Positions 1 to 11,066 of a stretch of 35,182 bases of DNA are shown piece after piece. Below the pieces are notes generated by a model. That model ran no database searches. It was not told the DNA's origin and saw only the letters and a program-made list of their open reading frames with translations. The position numbers and the translations under genes were made by a program. The stretch lies in NCBI GenBank assembly GCA_012729055.1, contig JAAYDW010000013.1, forward strand, positions 1 through 35,182. The letters run 5' to 3'. Source of the stretch: Deltaproteobacteria bacterium. GTDB lineage: Bacteria; Desulfobacterota; Syntrophia; Syntrophales; Smithellaceae. The stretch's first letter is position 1; each line of letters begins with the position of its first letter.

Positions 1-384
1 GCCGCGCTTCAGAAGGGACAGATGGCCGCAACCCGCATCGCCCTGGAGTTGAAAAACACTGTCGCCATTTTGCCGGCCTCAAACGCAACCGGCGTTGTCT
101 TTAATTCTTTCAAGGATAAAGTCGAAAAGACCCGCATCATCCGGTTAAACGGCGGCAACGTGGAGCTTTCGGAAGGAGACGGAAATTTCTTCATTCTTAC
201 CGATCAGGTTGTCCCCGGCGATGGATTGCGGTTTCAGTATTACGTCAATTACGAGGCTCCGGAAGAAGGACAATCCGCGCCGGCCAGCGCCAGAGTTCTT
301 TCCGTTCGGCTTCGTCTGGTTGCCGCGGACGGAGTCGTCAAAACTTTTACACAGCGGATCGTCCCGAGAAACATTCAGCCGTGA
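1..384 (+). CDS. Pseudopilin-like (PilW/PulJ-type) protein, C-terminal part, 5' truncated
   Basis: The reading frame is open from the window edge to a TGA at 382-384, so the gene starts outside the window. The visible 127 residues contain an amphipathic helix-like stretch (TRIALELKNTVAILPAS) followed by a beta-rich globular part. This resembles the region after the N-terminal helix of PilW/PulJ minor pilins, where a run like 'RxxxELKNA' is common. The next gene is PilX-like and starts 12 bases after this stop, so the two look like one minor-pilin operon. The N-terminal prepilin cleavage site, which would decide the matter, is not in the window. It could also be another secreted protein; the assignment rests mostly on the neighbour. 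Confidence 0.55.
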   Translation, partial: AALQKGQMAATRIALELKNTVAILPASNATGVVFNSFKDKVEKTRIIRLNGGNVELSEGDGNFFILTDQVVPGDGLRFQYYVNYEAPEEGQSAPASARVLSVRLRLVAADGVVKTFTQRIVPRNIQP

Positions 385-395
385 GGAACAAAACC

Positions 396-1760
396 ATGAC
401 AAAGACATCCACTTCCGGGGGATCCATCCTGATCAACCTGATTATCGGCGTCACTCTCGTGGCCATTCTAGGCGCCGGGCTCTTTTACTTCACGACAACG
501 GCGACTTTCACTGAGCTCTTCGGCAATCAGCAGGCCAGGGCCTACTATCTGGCCGAGGCGGGCGGCCGCTGGGCGCAAAAGCTTCTGGCCGAAAATATCG
601 CCGATCCGTCTTTCTACCCGGGCGGCAAAAAAAACGTCAATCCTCCGACCACTTTTACGCTCGCGAACGGCGATCGCTTCATCCTGACCAGCTACGATTT
701 TATCGATAAAGACGGCAACGTGGATCCGACCCGCGTTGTCGTCGAATCCACCGGCGTGGTTCATGCCGGCGCCTGGATGGAGGCGAAGCGCAGGATCACG
801 TTCGGCGGAACGACCGGCATCAGCCGCACCAGCCCGACGCCCAGCCAGGATACGGAAGAGTTCGTCGCGTTCGTCGAGGACAACAATGTCTTTGTTTACG
901 GCAGTGGCTTGGTTTTAAACGGCAACATCGTTTACGGGCCGGGCGCAACCGTGGTCATCCGGGGGCCCCTGACAACCAATCAGCTCAACGGCGGAGCGTC
1001 CGTCGGCGCCACAACGATTTACGTGGACGGATATGTGGAGCTCAATGGCGGCAGCGCCAGCTTGGGTTCGTCAGAACAGCCCGGCAAGATCTACATCAAC
1101 GGCAATTTAGCCCTCTTGAACGGCGGTAGAAACGTTTACGGCGACGTTTACGTCAACGGAAATCTGCGTCTCAAAGACGCGCACATCTATGGGAATATTT
1201 ACGTCAACGGCAACGTGGAACTGGACTGGACGCCGACCCTTTCGGCCGGATCGAATATCTATTACACAGGCGCGCTGACCCATCCGGCAAACTACAATAC
1301 CGGGATTCTCGCCAAATGCCATAAAATTCCCTACGGCAGCGTCCAGTCTTTTCCTTCCTTCACGATGCCGGCCTACGCCATTCCCGCTCCGCGGGAGGCA
1401 AGCTGGTTTGCCTCCAAAGGATACGTGTCGTCCGGCATATTGGTGAGCAATCTTAAGATATTCACCGAAGGAAACTACAGCTCCTCCTCCTGGCGCCCGA
1501 CCGCCGAAAATGTCATCATCGTCAGCAAAGGAAATATCAGCATCACCGGACTCGGCGAAAGCGGTCTGACGGGCATTCTTTACGCCCCTTACGGGAAAGT
1601 CACTTTCAGCGGCGCCTTTTTTACCGGCATGGTGATTGCCCGCGACGGATTTGACGTGACGAGCGGCGGCACAAAGATCACCTTCCGGGAAATTGAAAAT
1701 TACATCAGCGATCCGGCGGACTATCCCTTCAAGCCCGACGAGGTCATCATTCAGTATTAA
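396..1760 (+). CDS. PilX-like pilus assembly protein with beta-helix-like body
   Basis: A 454-residue protein. I chose the ATG at 396 because TGAGGA lies about 8 bases upstream; an in-frame GTG at 381 would add five residues. Residues about 10-35 are one hydrophobic helix (SILINLIIGVTLVAILGAGL), followed by 'ARAYYLAEAGGRWA', the AYYxAEAG pattern seen in PilX-type minor pilins. There is no classical GFxxxE prepilin site. Residues about 165-290 hold short repeated units of the type 'YVNGNLxL', 'IYINGNLAL' and 'LNGNIVYG', as expected of a beta-solenoid. The C-terminus has 'GILYAPYGKVTFSGAFFTGMVIARDGF', a pattern common at the ends of PilX-like proteins with a DUF7305-type domain. It probably sits at the pilus tip or in the assembly machinery; the specific role is unknown. 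It converges on uvrB with 25 bases between the two. Confidence 0.7.
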   Translation: MTKTSTSGGSILINLIIGVTLVAILGAGLFYFTTTATFTELFGNQQARAYYLAEAGGRWAQKLLAENIADPSFYPGGKKNVNPPTTFTLANGDRFILTSYDFIDKDGNVDPTRVVVESTGVVHAGAWMEAKRRITFGGTTGISRTSPTPSQDTEEFVAFVEDNNVFVYGSGLVLNGNIVYGPGATVVIRGPLTTNQLNGGASVGATTIYVDGYVELNGGSASLGSSEQPGKIYINGNLALLNGGRNVYGDVYVNGNLRLKDAHIYGNIYVNGNVELDWTPTLSAGSNIYYTGALTHPANYNTGILAKCHKIPYGSVQSFPSFTMPAYAIPAPREASWFASKGYVSSGILVSNLKIFTEGNYSSSSWRPTAENVIIVSKGNISITGLGESGLTGILYAPYGKVTFSGAFFTGMVIARDGFDVTSGGTKITFREIENYISDPADYPFKPDEVIIQY

Positions 1761-1785
1761 CCGCCTCCGGATTTGAAGAAGGTCC

Positions 1786-3780
1786 CTACCCCATCTCGAT
1801 CAGGATTGTGCTGAGTTCCTTGATTTCGTCGCGCAGGGCGGCGGCTTTTTCAAACGCCAGGTCCTTGGCCGCCTGTTTCATTTCCGCCTTGAGTTTCTGA
1901 ATCCGGGCAGGCAAATCTTCTTCCGCGAGCGGCAGCGTTCCGGCTTTGTCGTCCACCGGAATCGTGACGTAATCGGCTTCGTAGATGGAGCCCAGCACGT
2001 TGCTGATGGACTTTTTAATCGTCTCCGGCGTGATGTTGTGTTCCTCGTTGTATTTGTGCTGCAGGGCGCGGCGGCGGTGCGTTTCGTCCAGACAGGCCTG
2101 GATGGACCGCGTGATCCTGTCGGCGTACATGATGACTTTTCCGGAAACGTTGCGCGCGGCGCGCCCGCTCGTTTGAATGAGCGACCGCTCGGAGCGCAGA
2201 AATCCTTCCTTGTCCGCGTCCAGAATCGCCACCAGCGACACTTCGGGAATATCGAGCCCCTCGCGCAGGAGGTTCACGCCCACCAGCACGTCGAATTCTC
2301 CCAGGCGCAGATCGCGGATGATGCCGACGCGCTCCAGCGTGTGAATATCGGAATGCAGGTAGCGCACGCGGATGCCCAGACCGCTGTAATAATCGGTGAG
2401 GTTTTCCGCCATGCGCTTGGTCAGCGTCGTGACCAGCACGCGTTCGTCTTTTTTCACGCGGATGCGGATTTCCTCGAGCAGGTCGTCCACCTGCCGGGCG
2501 GCGGGCTTCACGACGATTTCCGGGTCCATCAGGCCGGTCGGGCGGATGATCTGCTCCACGCGCACGCCCTGGGCCCTGACCGTTTCATACTGGGCCGGCG
2601 TGGCGGAAATGTAAATCCGCTTGTGGGAAAGCGCCTCGTATTCCTCGAAGGTCAGGGGCCGGTTGTCCAGCGCGGAGGGCAGGCGAAAGCCGTATTTCAC
2701 GAGCGTTTCCTTGCGGGAGCGGTCGCCCCGGAACATGCCCGCGAGCTGCGGCAGCGTGGCGTGGCTTTCGTCGATGATGATGAGGGCGTCCTCGGGCAGG
2801 TATTCCATCAGCGTCGGCGGCGGCTCGCCCGGCTTTCGTCCGGTGAGATGACGCGAGTAGTTTTCAATGCCCTGGCAGTAGCCCATCTCTTCCATCATCT
2901 CCAGGTCGAAGCGGGTCCGCTGCTCGAGGCGCTGCGCCTCGAGCAGCTTGTTTTCGGCCTTGTAGAGGGCCAGCACACAGGCCAGTTCGGCGCGGATATC
3001 GGCCACGGCGCGTTTCAGGTTGTCTTGCGACGTCACGAAGTGGCTTCCGGGATAGACGGCGATCCGGGATAGCGACCCGAGCTTTTTCCCGCGCAGCGGG
3101 TCGACCCAGTAGATGGCGTCGATCGTATCGCCGAAAAATTCCACGCGGAGCGCCCGTTCGCCTTCGTAGGGCGGAAAGATTTCCACCACGTCGCCCAGTA
3201 CGCGAAACGCGCCGCGGTGAAAGTCAATGTCGTTGCGCTCATACTGGATTTCAATCAGGCGTTTCAATAGGCCTTCACGGGGGATTTCCCTGCCCACCTC
3301 CAACTCGACGATCATCCCCAGATACGCTTCGGGCGATCCCAGTCCGTAAATGCACGAGACGCTCGCCACGATGATGACGTCGCGCCGGGTCAAAAGCGCG
3401 TAAGTCGCCGCATGACGCAGTTTGTCGATCTCCTCGTTAATCGCCGAGTCTTTTTCAATGTAAGTGTCGGTGGCCGGCAGATAGGCTTCCGGCTGGTAGT
3501 AGTCGTAGTAGCTGACAAAGTATTCGACGGCGTTTTCGGGAAACAGGCTTTTGAATTCCTCGAACAGCTGCGCGGCCAGCGTCTTGTTGTGCGCGATGAC
3601 CAGCGCGGGGCGGCCTACGCGCGCAATTACATTGGCGATGGTGAAGGTCTTGCCGGAGCCGGTGACGCCCAGGAGCACCTGGTGGTCTTTCCCGCGGGCC
3701 AGCCCTTCCGCCAGCCGGTCGATGGCCTGCGGCTGATCGCCCGACGGAATAAAGTCTGTGACTAATGAAAAGGTATCCAT
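1786..3780 (-). CDS. uvrB: UvrABC excinuclease subunit B
   Basis: UvrB is the damage-verification helicase of nucleotide excision repair. It is loaded by UvrA and then recruits UvrC for dual incision. From the ATG at 3780 ([10 protein letters not shown]) the protein has 664 residues, the normal family length; the frame stays open about 38 codons further upstream, but that extension has no homology-like character. Visible are Walker [11 protein letters not shown], the Tyr-rich beta-hairpin ([21 protein letters not shown]) that clamps the DNA strand, the helicase motif IIIDESH, motif VI region QTSGRAARN, and the C-terminal UVR motif ([24 protein letters not shown]) that binds UvrC. The gene appears intact. 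The ribosome-binding site is weak, and I could not recognise a LexA box in the 186 bases shared with the divergent gene at 3967. Confidence 0.97.
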   Translation of the reverse strand: MDTFSLVTDFIPSGDQPQAIDRLAEGLARGKDHQVLLGVTGSGKTFTIANVIARVGRPALVIAHNKTLAAQLFEEFKSLFPENAVEYFVSYYDYYQPEAYLPATDTYIEKDSAINEEIDKLRHAATYALLTRRDVIIVASVSCIYGLGSPEAYLGMIVELEVGREIPREGLLKRLIEIQYERNDIDFHRGAFRVLGDVVEIFPPYEGERALRVEFFGDTIDAIYWVDPLRGKKLGSLSRIAVYPGSHFVTSQDNLKRAVADIRAELACVLALYKAENKLLEAQRLEQRTRFDLEMMEEMGYCQGIENYSRHLTGRKPGEPPPTLMEYLPEDALIIIDESHATLPQLAGMFRGDRSRKETLVKYGFRLPSALDNRPLTFEEYEALSHKRIYISATPAQYETVRAQGVRVEQIIRPTGLMDPEIVVKPAARQVDDLLEEIRIRVKKDERVLVTTLTKRMAENLTDYYSGLGIRVRYLHSDIHTLERVGIIRDLRLGEFDVLVGVNLLREGLDIPEVSLVAILDADKEGFLRSERSLIQTSGRAARNVSGKVIMYADRITRSIQACLDETHRRRALQHKYNEEHNITPETIKKSISNVLGSIYEADYVTIPVDDKAGTLPLAEEDLPARIQKLKAEMKQAAKDLAFEKAAALRDEIKELSTILIEMG

Positions 3781-3966
3781 AACATCCGGACAGTCCTTAA
3801 TGCGTGGCGTTTGAAAATGCAACACCTTCTTTGCTTCGTCGCGGCCGGCCGCGGACTTTCCCGGAAAGCGCTTTTTTAAGCGGTGTGCCGGCAAAAGATT
3901 CTTGAAACGCGCCCGCGTCTGTGGTAGCCGGAAGATCTTCCAAATCCCTTTGCAGGAGGCATCGTC

Positions 3967-4392
3967 ATGTCCCGCAGCAGATTATCTTCAAAAAAAGTTC
4001 TTTCTTCCGTCGTTATGATCGTTTTTTTTGTTGTCGCCGCATCCGCCGTTCACGCTTACGACTGGACTGTTTATTTTCCGGCCGACGTGGAATACACCAA
4101 ATGTGAAATTCTGGCCTACGGCAGCGGCGGCGCGCATAAAAATTTTCTTATCAACAGAGGCGAAGCCTTCTCCTCGCATTTCGACGGCAACATCAGCTAC
4201 ATTGATGGACGCTGCAATATGTCATCCTGGGGATCGACCTACTTCACCCGCATCCAGGGAAGGACCTGCGACGGCGTCGATTACCAGAGTTCGGTGGCGG
4301 GCGGCAAATCCTGCGCTCAAAACGTGAAGGTGAAAATCTGCAAAAAGGGCAGCGGCGTGGGCGAATGGTCGCACGGCTTCTGCCCGAATTAG
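3967..4392 (+). CDS. Small secreted six-cysteine protein, unknown function
   Basis: A 141-residue protein with a good ribosome-binding site (AGGAGG 8 bases before the ATG). Residues 1 to about 30 form a signal peptide: basic start, hydrophobic core ([17 protein letters not shown]), then a likely signal peptidase I cut after AVHA. The mature part of about 110 residues has exactly six cysteines (in TKCE, GRCN, RTCD, KSCA, KICK, GFCP), enough for three disulphides in the periplasm or outside the cell. I do not recognise the family. It is divergent from uvrB and followed by about 160 non-coding bases. Nothing in the sequence shows an enzymatic motif. Confidence 0.75.
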   Translation: MSRSRLSSKKVLSSVVMIVFFVVAASAVHAYDWTVYFPADVEYTKCEILAYGSGGAHKNFLINRGEAFSSHFDGNISYIDGRCNMSSWGSTYFTRIQGRTCDGVDYQSSVAGGKSCAQNVKVKICKKGSGVGEWSHGFCPN

Positions 4393-4535
4393 CCGTCTCG
4401 GAATTGCTCGCTGTTTTCCTCGCAAGAGGAAGGCATTTATTTTCCTCCCGGCAGACGCCCGTGCGTCGCATCGGTTTCCTAATCGTCTAAAGCCCCACAG
4501 TCTGTTTCCGTGCAGTAAACGGTCGCGACCTCTGC

Positions 4536-4555
4536 GGAACGGTCGCGACCGTTCC
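4536..4555. repeat. 20-bp perfect palindrome with adjacent half-copy (dispersed palindromic element)
   Basis: GGAACGGTCGCGACCGTTCC is identical to its own reverse complement. The inner 10 bases (GGTCGCGACC, itself a palindrome) also occur at 4521-4530, exactly 20 bases away, preceded by AAC as in the main copy. Read on the minus strand the element begins TGTAGGG, and the TAG in that leader is the stop codon of the helicase gene. A second element with the same TGTAGGG leader but a different palindrome lies at 25774-25798. Confidence 0.7.
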
Positions 4556-6637
4556 CTACAGAAACAGGACCGGTTCGCGCAGGATCGCCTCCCGCGCGCG
4601 CTGCGCGCAGGCCGCCGCTTCCGGATGCGTGTCCCTGAGCGAAACGAGCTGGCGCAGATTATCCGCCGTGCGGAAAATCAGCGATGCCATGTCCCCTTCG
4701 GCGACGCCGGTAAGGCGGATGACCTCATCCCAGGCGCGCCCCCGCGCCCAGTCGTACATCGCCTGGCCGGCCGACGGAATAAGTTTCTCCGTGGCGAATC
4801 CCGCCTTTTCCAGCCGCCGCGCCATCGGCCGCACGGCCGCCAGCATTCTGCGCAGCGCGGCCGTAAGACTGTGCGACGGACGGGTCACACCCAGGGTGAT
4901 GTCGTCTTCGCGGTCATAGGCAAAGACGGCCATCACCGCCGCCAGGAGCTTTTCATCCTCCACGGGAAAAGCGTCCGCCCTCAGACACTGGGCAACCAAA
5001 AGCGGGTAGTCCCGTCGCAGGTGCGCCGCCCAGCGCCCGTCGTCGGTCAGCCGGCCGTCCGCGTCCACAAATCCTTCCTGCTTGAGGAAATCCAGATGCA
5101 GGGTAAAATCCCGCCACAGGCGCTCTGCGGCGGAAAGGCCGCGACGGACGGTCCTGTTCTGCTGCCAGGCGGCAAACGATTTTTCAAATATTTCTTTGAC
5201 GCCGGCGGGCGTCTGCGACAACAGCAGATTGAGCGCCATGCCAAAATCGTTTTTCAACCGGCTCGCGATGTCCTCCGGCTCGGCCCGGAGCATTTTTTTG
5301 ACATGGGCCAGATCCATGAACCGCCCCGACACCGCCAGCATGAAGCCGATCTTGTCCTGGCCGCGTCGGCCGGCCCGCCCGGTCATCTGGCGGAATTCGG
5401 TGGCCGTGAGAGGCGCAAAATCGCGGCCGTTAAACTGATCGGAATTGAATAGCACGATGGTGCGCGCCGGAAAATTGACGCCCGCCGCGACGGTCGTGGT
5501 GGCAAAGATTCCCCGCAGGCGCCCCCGGTTCATCATTTCCTCGACGAGCATCTTCCATGCGGGCAACTGTCCGCCGTGATGGGCCGCCAGCCCCGCGGAT
5601 TGCAGCGCCCTCATCTGCCGGTGGCTGCGCAAGCCGGGAAAGCGGTCGATCATGTCGCTAAGATCCCCGGCAAAAGCGTCGTCTTCCAGGAGGGGCGGCA
5701 GCCCCGCGCGGCAGGCGAGCGCCGCATCGCACTCGGCGCGGGATTTGAGAAAAAAAATCGCCGGCAAAAGGTTGAACCTCGCAAGGACGCGGATGATTCC
5801 CGCGTAATCCGGCGGCTTGCGGCTGCCCCGTCCGGATTTATGCAAAAATTCGGCAACGGCCGGGGCGGCTTTCTTTCCCTCCAGGAAAGGATGCAGACAA
5901 CCCGCAGGATGCAGAAACAGAGGGTACAAAGGCACGGGCCGTTTTTCCTCGCGCACCACCGAACAGGGTTTGCCGCGGATGGAGGAAAGCCACGCGGCGA
6001 TTTCGTCGCCGTTGCCGATCGTGGCGGAAAGCAAAAGCAAGTTGACCCGCGCCGGCAGGTAAATCATGATTTCTTCCCAGACTACGCCGCGGTCGGCGTC
6101 GCCCAAGAAGTGCGCTTCGTCGAGGATGACCAGATCGCAGGACAAATCCTCGCCGCGGTGCATCGCGTCGTACAGTTGGTTGCGCAGGATCTCCGTCGTG
6201 CCGACAATGATCGGCGCCTCAGTGTTCTCCTTGGTGTCGCCGGTGATGATGCCGACGTTTTCCGGATCGAAATGCAGGCCGAATTCCACCCACTTGGAAT
6301 TGGAAAGCGCTTTGAGCGGCGAGGCATACCAGGCGCGTCCGCCTTTTTCCATCACCGACAAAATCGCCTCCCGCGCAATCCATGTCTTGCCGGAGCCGGT
6401 GGGGGCGATGACCAGGCAGTCGTTTTTCCGGATGGCGGCCAGCGCCTGCGCCTGAAAGGGATCCGGAACGAACGGTCGGGGCTCGGGTTTGCCGATGCCG
6501 GCCAGAACGTCTTTGAGCGCCGGCGCAATGTCGGGCTTCATAAATCGTCTTGCCGCCCCCCGCCCGGGCTCCGGGCCGGAAGCCGCGCGGCGCCGCCGTA
6601 AATGAATTTTTTCGCGAACCTTTATTTCTTTCGTCAT
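4556..6637 (-). CDS. Ski2-like DEAD/DEAH-box helicase
   Basis: A superfamily 2 ATP-dependent helicase. Visible in order are the Q-motif-like segment FVPDPFQAQALAAI, Walker A APTGSGKT, motif Ic-like GTTEILRNQL, Walker B ILDEAHFLGD, motif III LLLSATIGN, a GIFATTTVAAGVNFPARTIV segment and motif VI RQMTGRAGRRG. The spacing and the 'MTGRAGRRG' form are those of the Ski2/Mtr4/HelY group of RNA helicases. The start is uncertain. The ATG at 6637 (MTKEIKVREK, 693 residues) includes a very basic leader (HLRRRRAAS...); the ATG at 6541 (MKPDIAPALK, 661 residues) begins just before conserved sequence. Neither has a strong ribosome-binding site. The stop codon lies inside the TGTAGGG leader of a palindromic repeat. 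The bacterial substrate is unknown to me. Confidence 0.85.
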   Translation of the reverse strand: MTKEIKVREKIHLRRRRAASGPEPGRGAARRFMKPDIAPALKDVLAGIGKPEPRPFVPDPFQAQALAAIRKNDCLVIAPTGSGKTWIAREAILSVMEKGGRAWYASPLKALSNSKWVEFGLHFDPENVGIITGDTKENTEAPIIVGTTEILRNQLYDAMHRGEDLSCDLVILDEAHFLGDADRGVVWEEIMIYLPARVNLLLLSATIGNGDEIAAWLSSIRGKPCSVVREEKRPVPLYPLFLHPAGCLHPFLEGKKAAPAVAEFLHKSGRGSRKPPDYAGIIRVLARFNLLPAIFFLKSRAECDAALACRAGLPPLLEDDAFAGDLSDMIDRFPGLRSHRQMRALQSAGLAAHHGGQLPAWKMLVEEMMNRGRLRGIFATTTVAAGVNFPARTIVLFNSDQFNGRDFAPLTATEFRQMTGRAGRRGQDKIGFMLAVSGRFMDLAHVKKMLRAEPEDIASRLKNDFGMALNLLLSQTPAGVKEIFEKSFAAWQQNRTVRRGLSAAERLWRDFTLHLDFLKQEGFVDADGRLTDDGRWAAHLRRDYPLLVAQCLRADAFPVEDEKLLAAVMAVFAYDREDDITLGVTRPSHSLTAALRRMLAAVRPMARRLEKAGFATEKLIPSAGQAMYDWARGRAWDEVIRLTGVAEGDMASLIFRTADNLRQLVSLRDTHPEAAACAQRAREAILREPVLFL

Positions 6638-7048
6638 GATAACTTCACTTCTAGCACAGAGGCGGGCAATGGTAAAGCCATCCGCCAAAGAGAAACGAAA
6701 ACGCCGCCGGCGACGAAAGGCGGCTTTGCCCTGCTTCTGCCTTCCAGCCAATCGCGTATCTTTTTCATCCTCCTCGGCATACGCCGCGTGCTGAGACAGC
6801 CCGGATGCCAAACCGGTATTCGATGTTTTTTTTCGTTTTTTAAACGCCCGTTGAACGTTTCTTTCAATCAAACGAAATGTCGAACGATAGCGGTCAAAGC
6901 GCAGCAAACCGGCCGTTCACAACAAACATCCATATTATCAATGTCTTATAAAAACATCTCTCTCTTTTTCATTCTCTGGCATGGTTATTTCATATGTAGA
7001 GTTGCGAAAGCGGTAAACCATCTCACAACAACAAGGAGGATCAGGATC
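6638..7048. other. Intergenic region between helicase and small membrane protein
   Basis: About 410 bases with no convincing gene. It holds two neighbouring hairpin-forming segments. At about 6662-6687 GGCGG pairs with CCGCC around an inner ATGG/CCAT stem, and at about 6702-6723 GCCGCC pairs with GGCGGC. A T-rich stretch follows near 6827-6842. At 6977-6992 the sequence TGGCATGGTTATTTCA resembles a sigma-54 -24/-12 site, but the invariant GC at -12 is TC, so I do not claim it. The minus-strand frame of the helicase stays open to 6907, but the extension is low-complexity Arg-rich and probably not translated. Confidence 0.4.
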
Positions 7049-7324
7049 ATGAAAAAAATTATGCAGACAGCTCTTTTAGTCGGCTTCATCGTTCTGACCA
7101 CGGCGACGTTCAGCTTTGCTCAGTTCAGCGCCGGCGGCAATGCCGGATTCCCCTTTTTCCATTTCGGATGCCTCGTCATCGGCGGGTTGATTATTGTTTC
7201 GTTAAAACGCAAATATGAAAAACTCTATTTAAGTGAAGCGATTGGTTCTTTTGCTCTTTTCACCATCCTGGTCGCTCTGTTCACGGCGCCGGTCGCCGAT
7301 GCGCTGAAGGCCATGATCAGTTGA
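7049..7324 (+). CDS. Small membrane protein with signal peptide
   Basis: A 91-residue protein starting at an ATG preceded by AAGGAGG, a strong ribosome-binding site. Residues 1 to about 24 look like a cleavable signal peptide (KKIMQTALLVGFIVLTTATFSFA|QF). Two hydrophobic segments follow: about residues 37-51 (FHFGCLVIGGLIIVSL) and 65-85 (AIGSFALFTILVALFTAPVA). A short charged loop (KRKYEKLYL) separates them. I do not recognise the family. The gene stands alone: a clear intrinsic terminator follows 36 bases after the stop and the next gene has its own promoter-like sequence. Confidence 0.7.
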   Translation: MKKIMQTALLVGFIVLTTATFSFAQFSAGGNAGFPFFHFGCLVIGGLIIVSLKRKYEKLYLSEAIGSFALFTILVALFTAPVADALKAMIS

Positions 7325-7359
7325 ACCCTTCCCTCTTTATATAGCTTCAGCAGTAAAAG

Positions 7360-7387
7360 CCCCCGTCCCACCCTGGCGGGGGTTTTT
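7360..7387 (+). terminator. Rho-independent terminator
   Basis: CCCCCG (7360-7365) pairs with CGGGGG (7377-7382) around an 11-base loop, followed directly by TTTTT. It closes the transcript of the small membrane protein. Confidence 0.85.
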
Positions 7388-7409
7388 ACATTGGCAAAGG
7401 AAAAAACAC

Positions 7410-7438
7410 TTTACAGTGCCGTGCATTTCATTTATTAA
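7410..7438 (+). promoter_or_regulatory. Candidate sigma-70 promoter for ppdK
   Basis: TTTACA (7410-7415), a 17-base spacer, then TATTAA (7433-7438). It lies just after the terminator and about 60 bases before the ppdK start. Confidence 0.5.
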
Positions 7439-7497
7439 ACTCAACGCTTATTGCGCATACTTCTGCAAGGAAATTCTTTCTAAAGGAGATAAAAAAT

Positions 7498-10470
<2,973 letters not shown>

Positions 10471-10490
10471 TTCTCCCGCAAACGCCGGAT

Positions 10491-10535
10491 AAAAACGGCC
10501 GGGGCGGCTGGCTGATGCCGCCCCGGCCGTTTTTT
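10491..10535 (+). terminator. Strong rho-independent terminator after ppdK
   Basis: An 18-bp perfect stem (AAAAACGGCCGGGGCGGC at 10491-10508 with its complement at 10517-10534), an 8-base loop, and a T6 run at 10530-10535. It begins 21 bases after the ppdK stop. Confidence 0.93.
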
Positions 10536-10822
10536 ATGAAGACTTCTTTTCACCAGGGCCCGCAGGAGAGATTATCAAAAAGTTTGGACGCTACCCGACG
10601 TTGCGGACATCGGCCGGGCGGGCAGCGTAACGCTTTTTTTGTCTAAAAAACTGCTTTACAAAAAAGGCAGCCACTCCTTCTGTCGGACACGCCGGGGGAC
10701 AACTCAAAAGCGCTCCGCCAGCTTGCAATCACTCCCACGAGGCCTCGGATGAAAAGAAGGTTGAAAGCTGATGGCCGTTCCCGGAAGCAACAAATCCTCC
10801 TTCCGGGAACAAACACCAAATC

Positions 10823-10903
10823 TTAGAAACTCAACGTCAGCTTGTTAAGGTCTCGTTCCACCTCCGCTCGGGTCTCTCCGACCGCTGCAAAGGACATGAT
10901 CAT
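10823..10903 (-). pseudogene. Leftover C-terminal end of an outer-membrane porin
   Basis: On the minus strand a short frame (26 codons then TAA) ends in RDLNKLTLSF. The intact porin at 33190-34539 ends in VVNKLTLTF; a terminal beta strand with a C-terminal Phe is the BAM recognition signal of porins. The frame is closed upstream by TAA at 10904-10906, so only the last strand survives. An inverted repeat follows just downstream on the same strand, where a transcript end would be expected. It is short, so chance is possible, but the NKLTL-S/T-F match plus stop is specific. Confidence 0.5.
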
Positions 10904-10925
10904 TTACAGGTCTCGCTATTGCGTT

Positions 10926-10955
10926 TTGCGTGCCATAATAATTATTGCAGATAAT
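10926..10955 (+). promoter_or_regulatory. Candidate sigma-70 promoter for the activator gene
   Basis: TTGCGT (10926-10931), 18-base spacer, GATAAT (10950-10955). Transcription would start near 10962, placing the 18-bp palindrome shortly downstream of the start point. Only a moderate match. Confidence 0.35.
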
Positions 10956-10983
10956 TAAGTACTTAGCGTATGCCCTTCTCTTA

Positions 10984-11001
10984 TCCGCACTATAGTGCGG
11001 A
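10984..11001. promoter_or_regulatory. 18-bp perfect palindrome, possible operator
   Basis: TCCGCACTATAGTGCGGA equals its own reverse complement. It lies 66 bases upstream of the activator's ATG and just downstream of a candidate promoter, a position suited to a dimeric repressor or autoregulation. As RNA it could also form a hairpin, but there is no T run. Confidence 0.5.
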
Positions 11002-11066
11002 ATATTGCTGGCAAATGCGACGGTTTGCTGATAATCTGCCGCATAGAACAGAAAAGGAAAAAGATT

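Larger units (their letters stand above)
10536..11066. other. Non-coding stretch between ppdK and the sigma-54 activator
   Basis: About 530 bases without an intact gene. From left to right: no recognisable coding to about 10770; an 11-bp inverted repeat (GTTCCCGGAAG/CTTCCGGGAAC) at about 10776-10811; a minus-strand porin C-terminal relic at 10823-10903; AT-rich DNA at about 10930-10965 with a candidate promoter; and an 18-bp palindrome at 10984-11001. The relic and palindrome are listed separately. Confidence 0.6.

Noticed and set aside
2038-3072. A 344-codon plus-strand frame opposite uvrB
   Set aside because: Antisense shadow of uvrB; its product is an Arg/His/Gln-rich string without domains or a ribosome-binding site.
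5576-6601. A 341-codon plus-strand frame opposite the helicase
   Set aside because: Shadow frame with composition expected from the complement of a GC-rich gene; no family pattern.
6660-6725. Possible cyclic di-GMP-I (GEMM) riboswitch on the plus strand
   Set aside because: There is a GCACAG start, a CAAAG and two hairpins, but the conserved core (GGGCAAACC...GGGACGCAAAGCC) and its spacing are not present, and the next gene starts over 300 bases away.
6634-6774. Short minus-strand ORF (MKKIRDWLEG...) whose stop overlaps the helicase ATG
   Set aside because: The ATGA overlap looks like translational coupling, but its ribosome-binding site directly touches its start and the 46 residues show no recognisable pattern.
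6977-6992. Sigma-54 promoter before the small membrane protein
   Set aside because: The -24 part fits, but the near-invariant GC of the -12 box is TC, so the match is too weak to claim.
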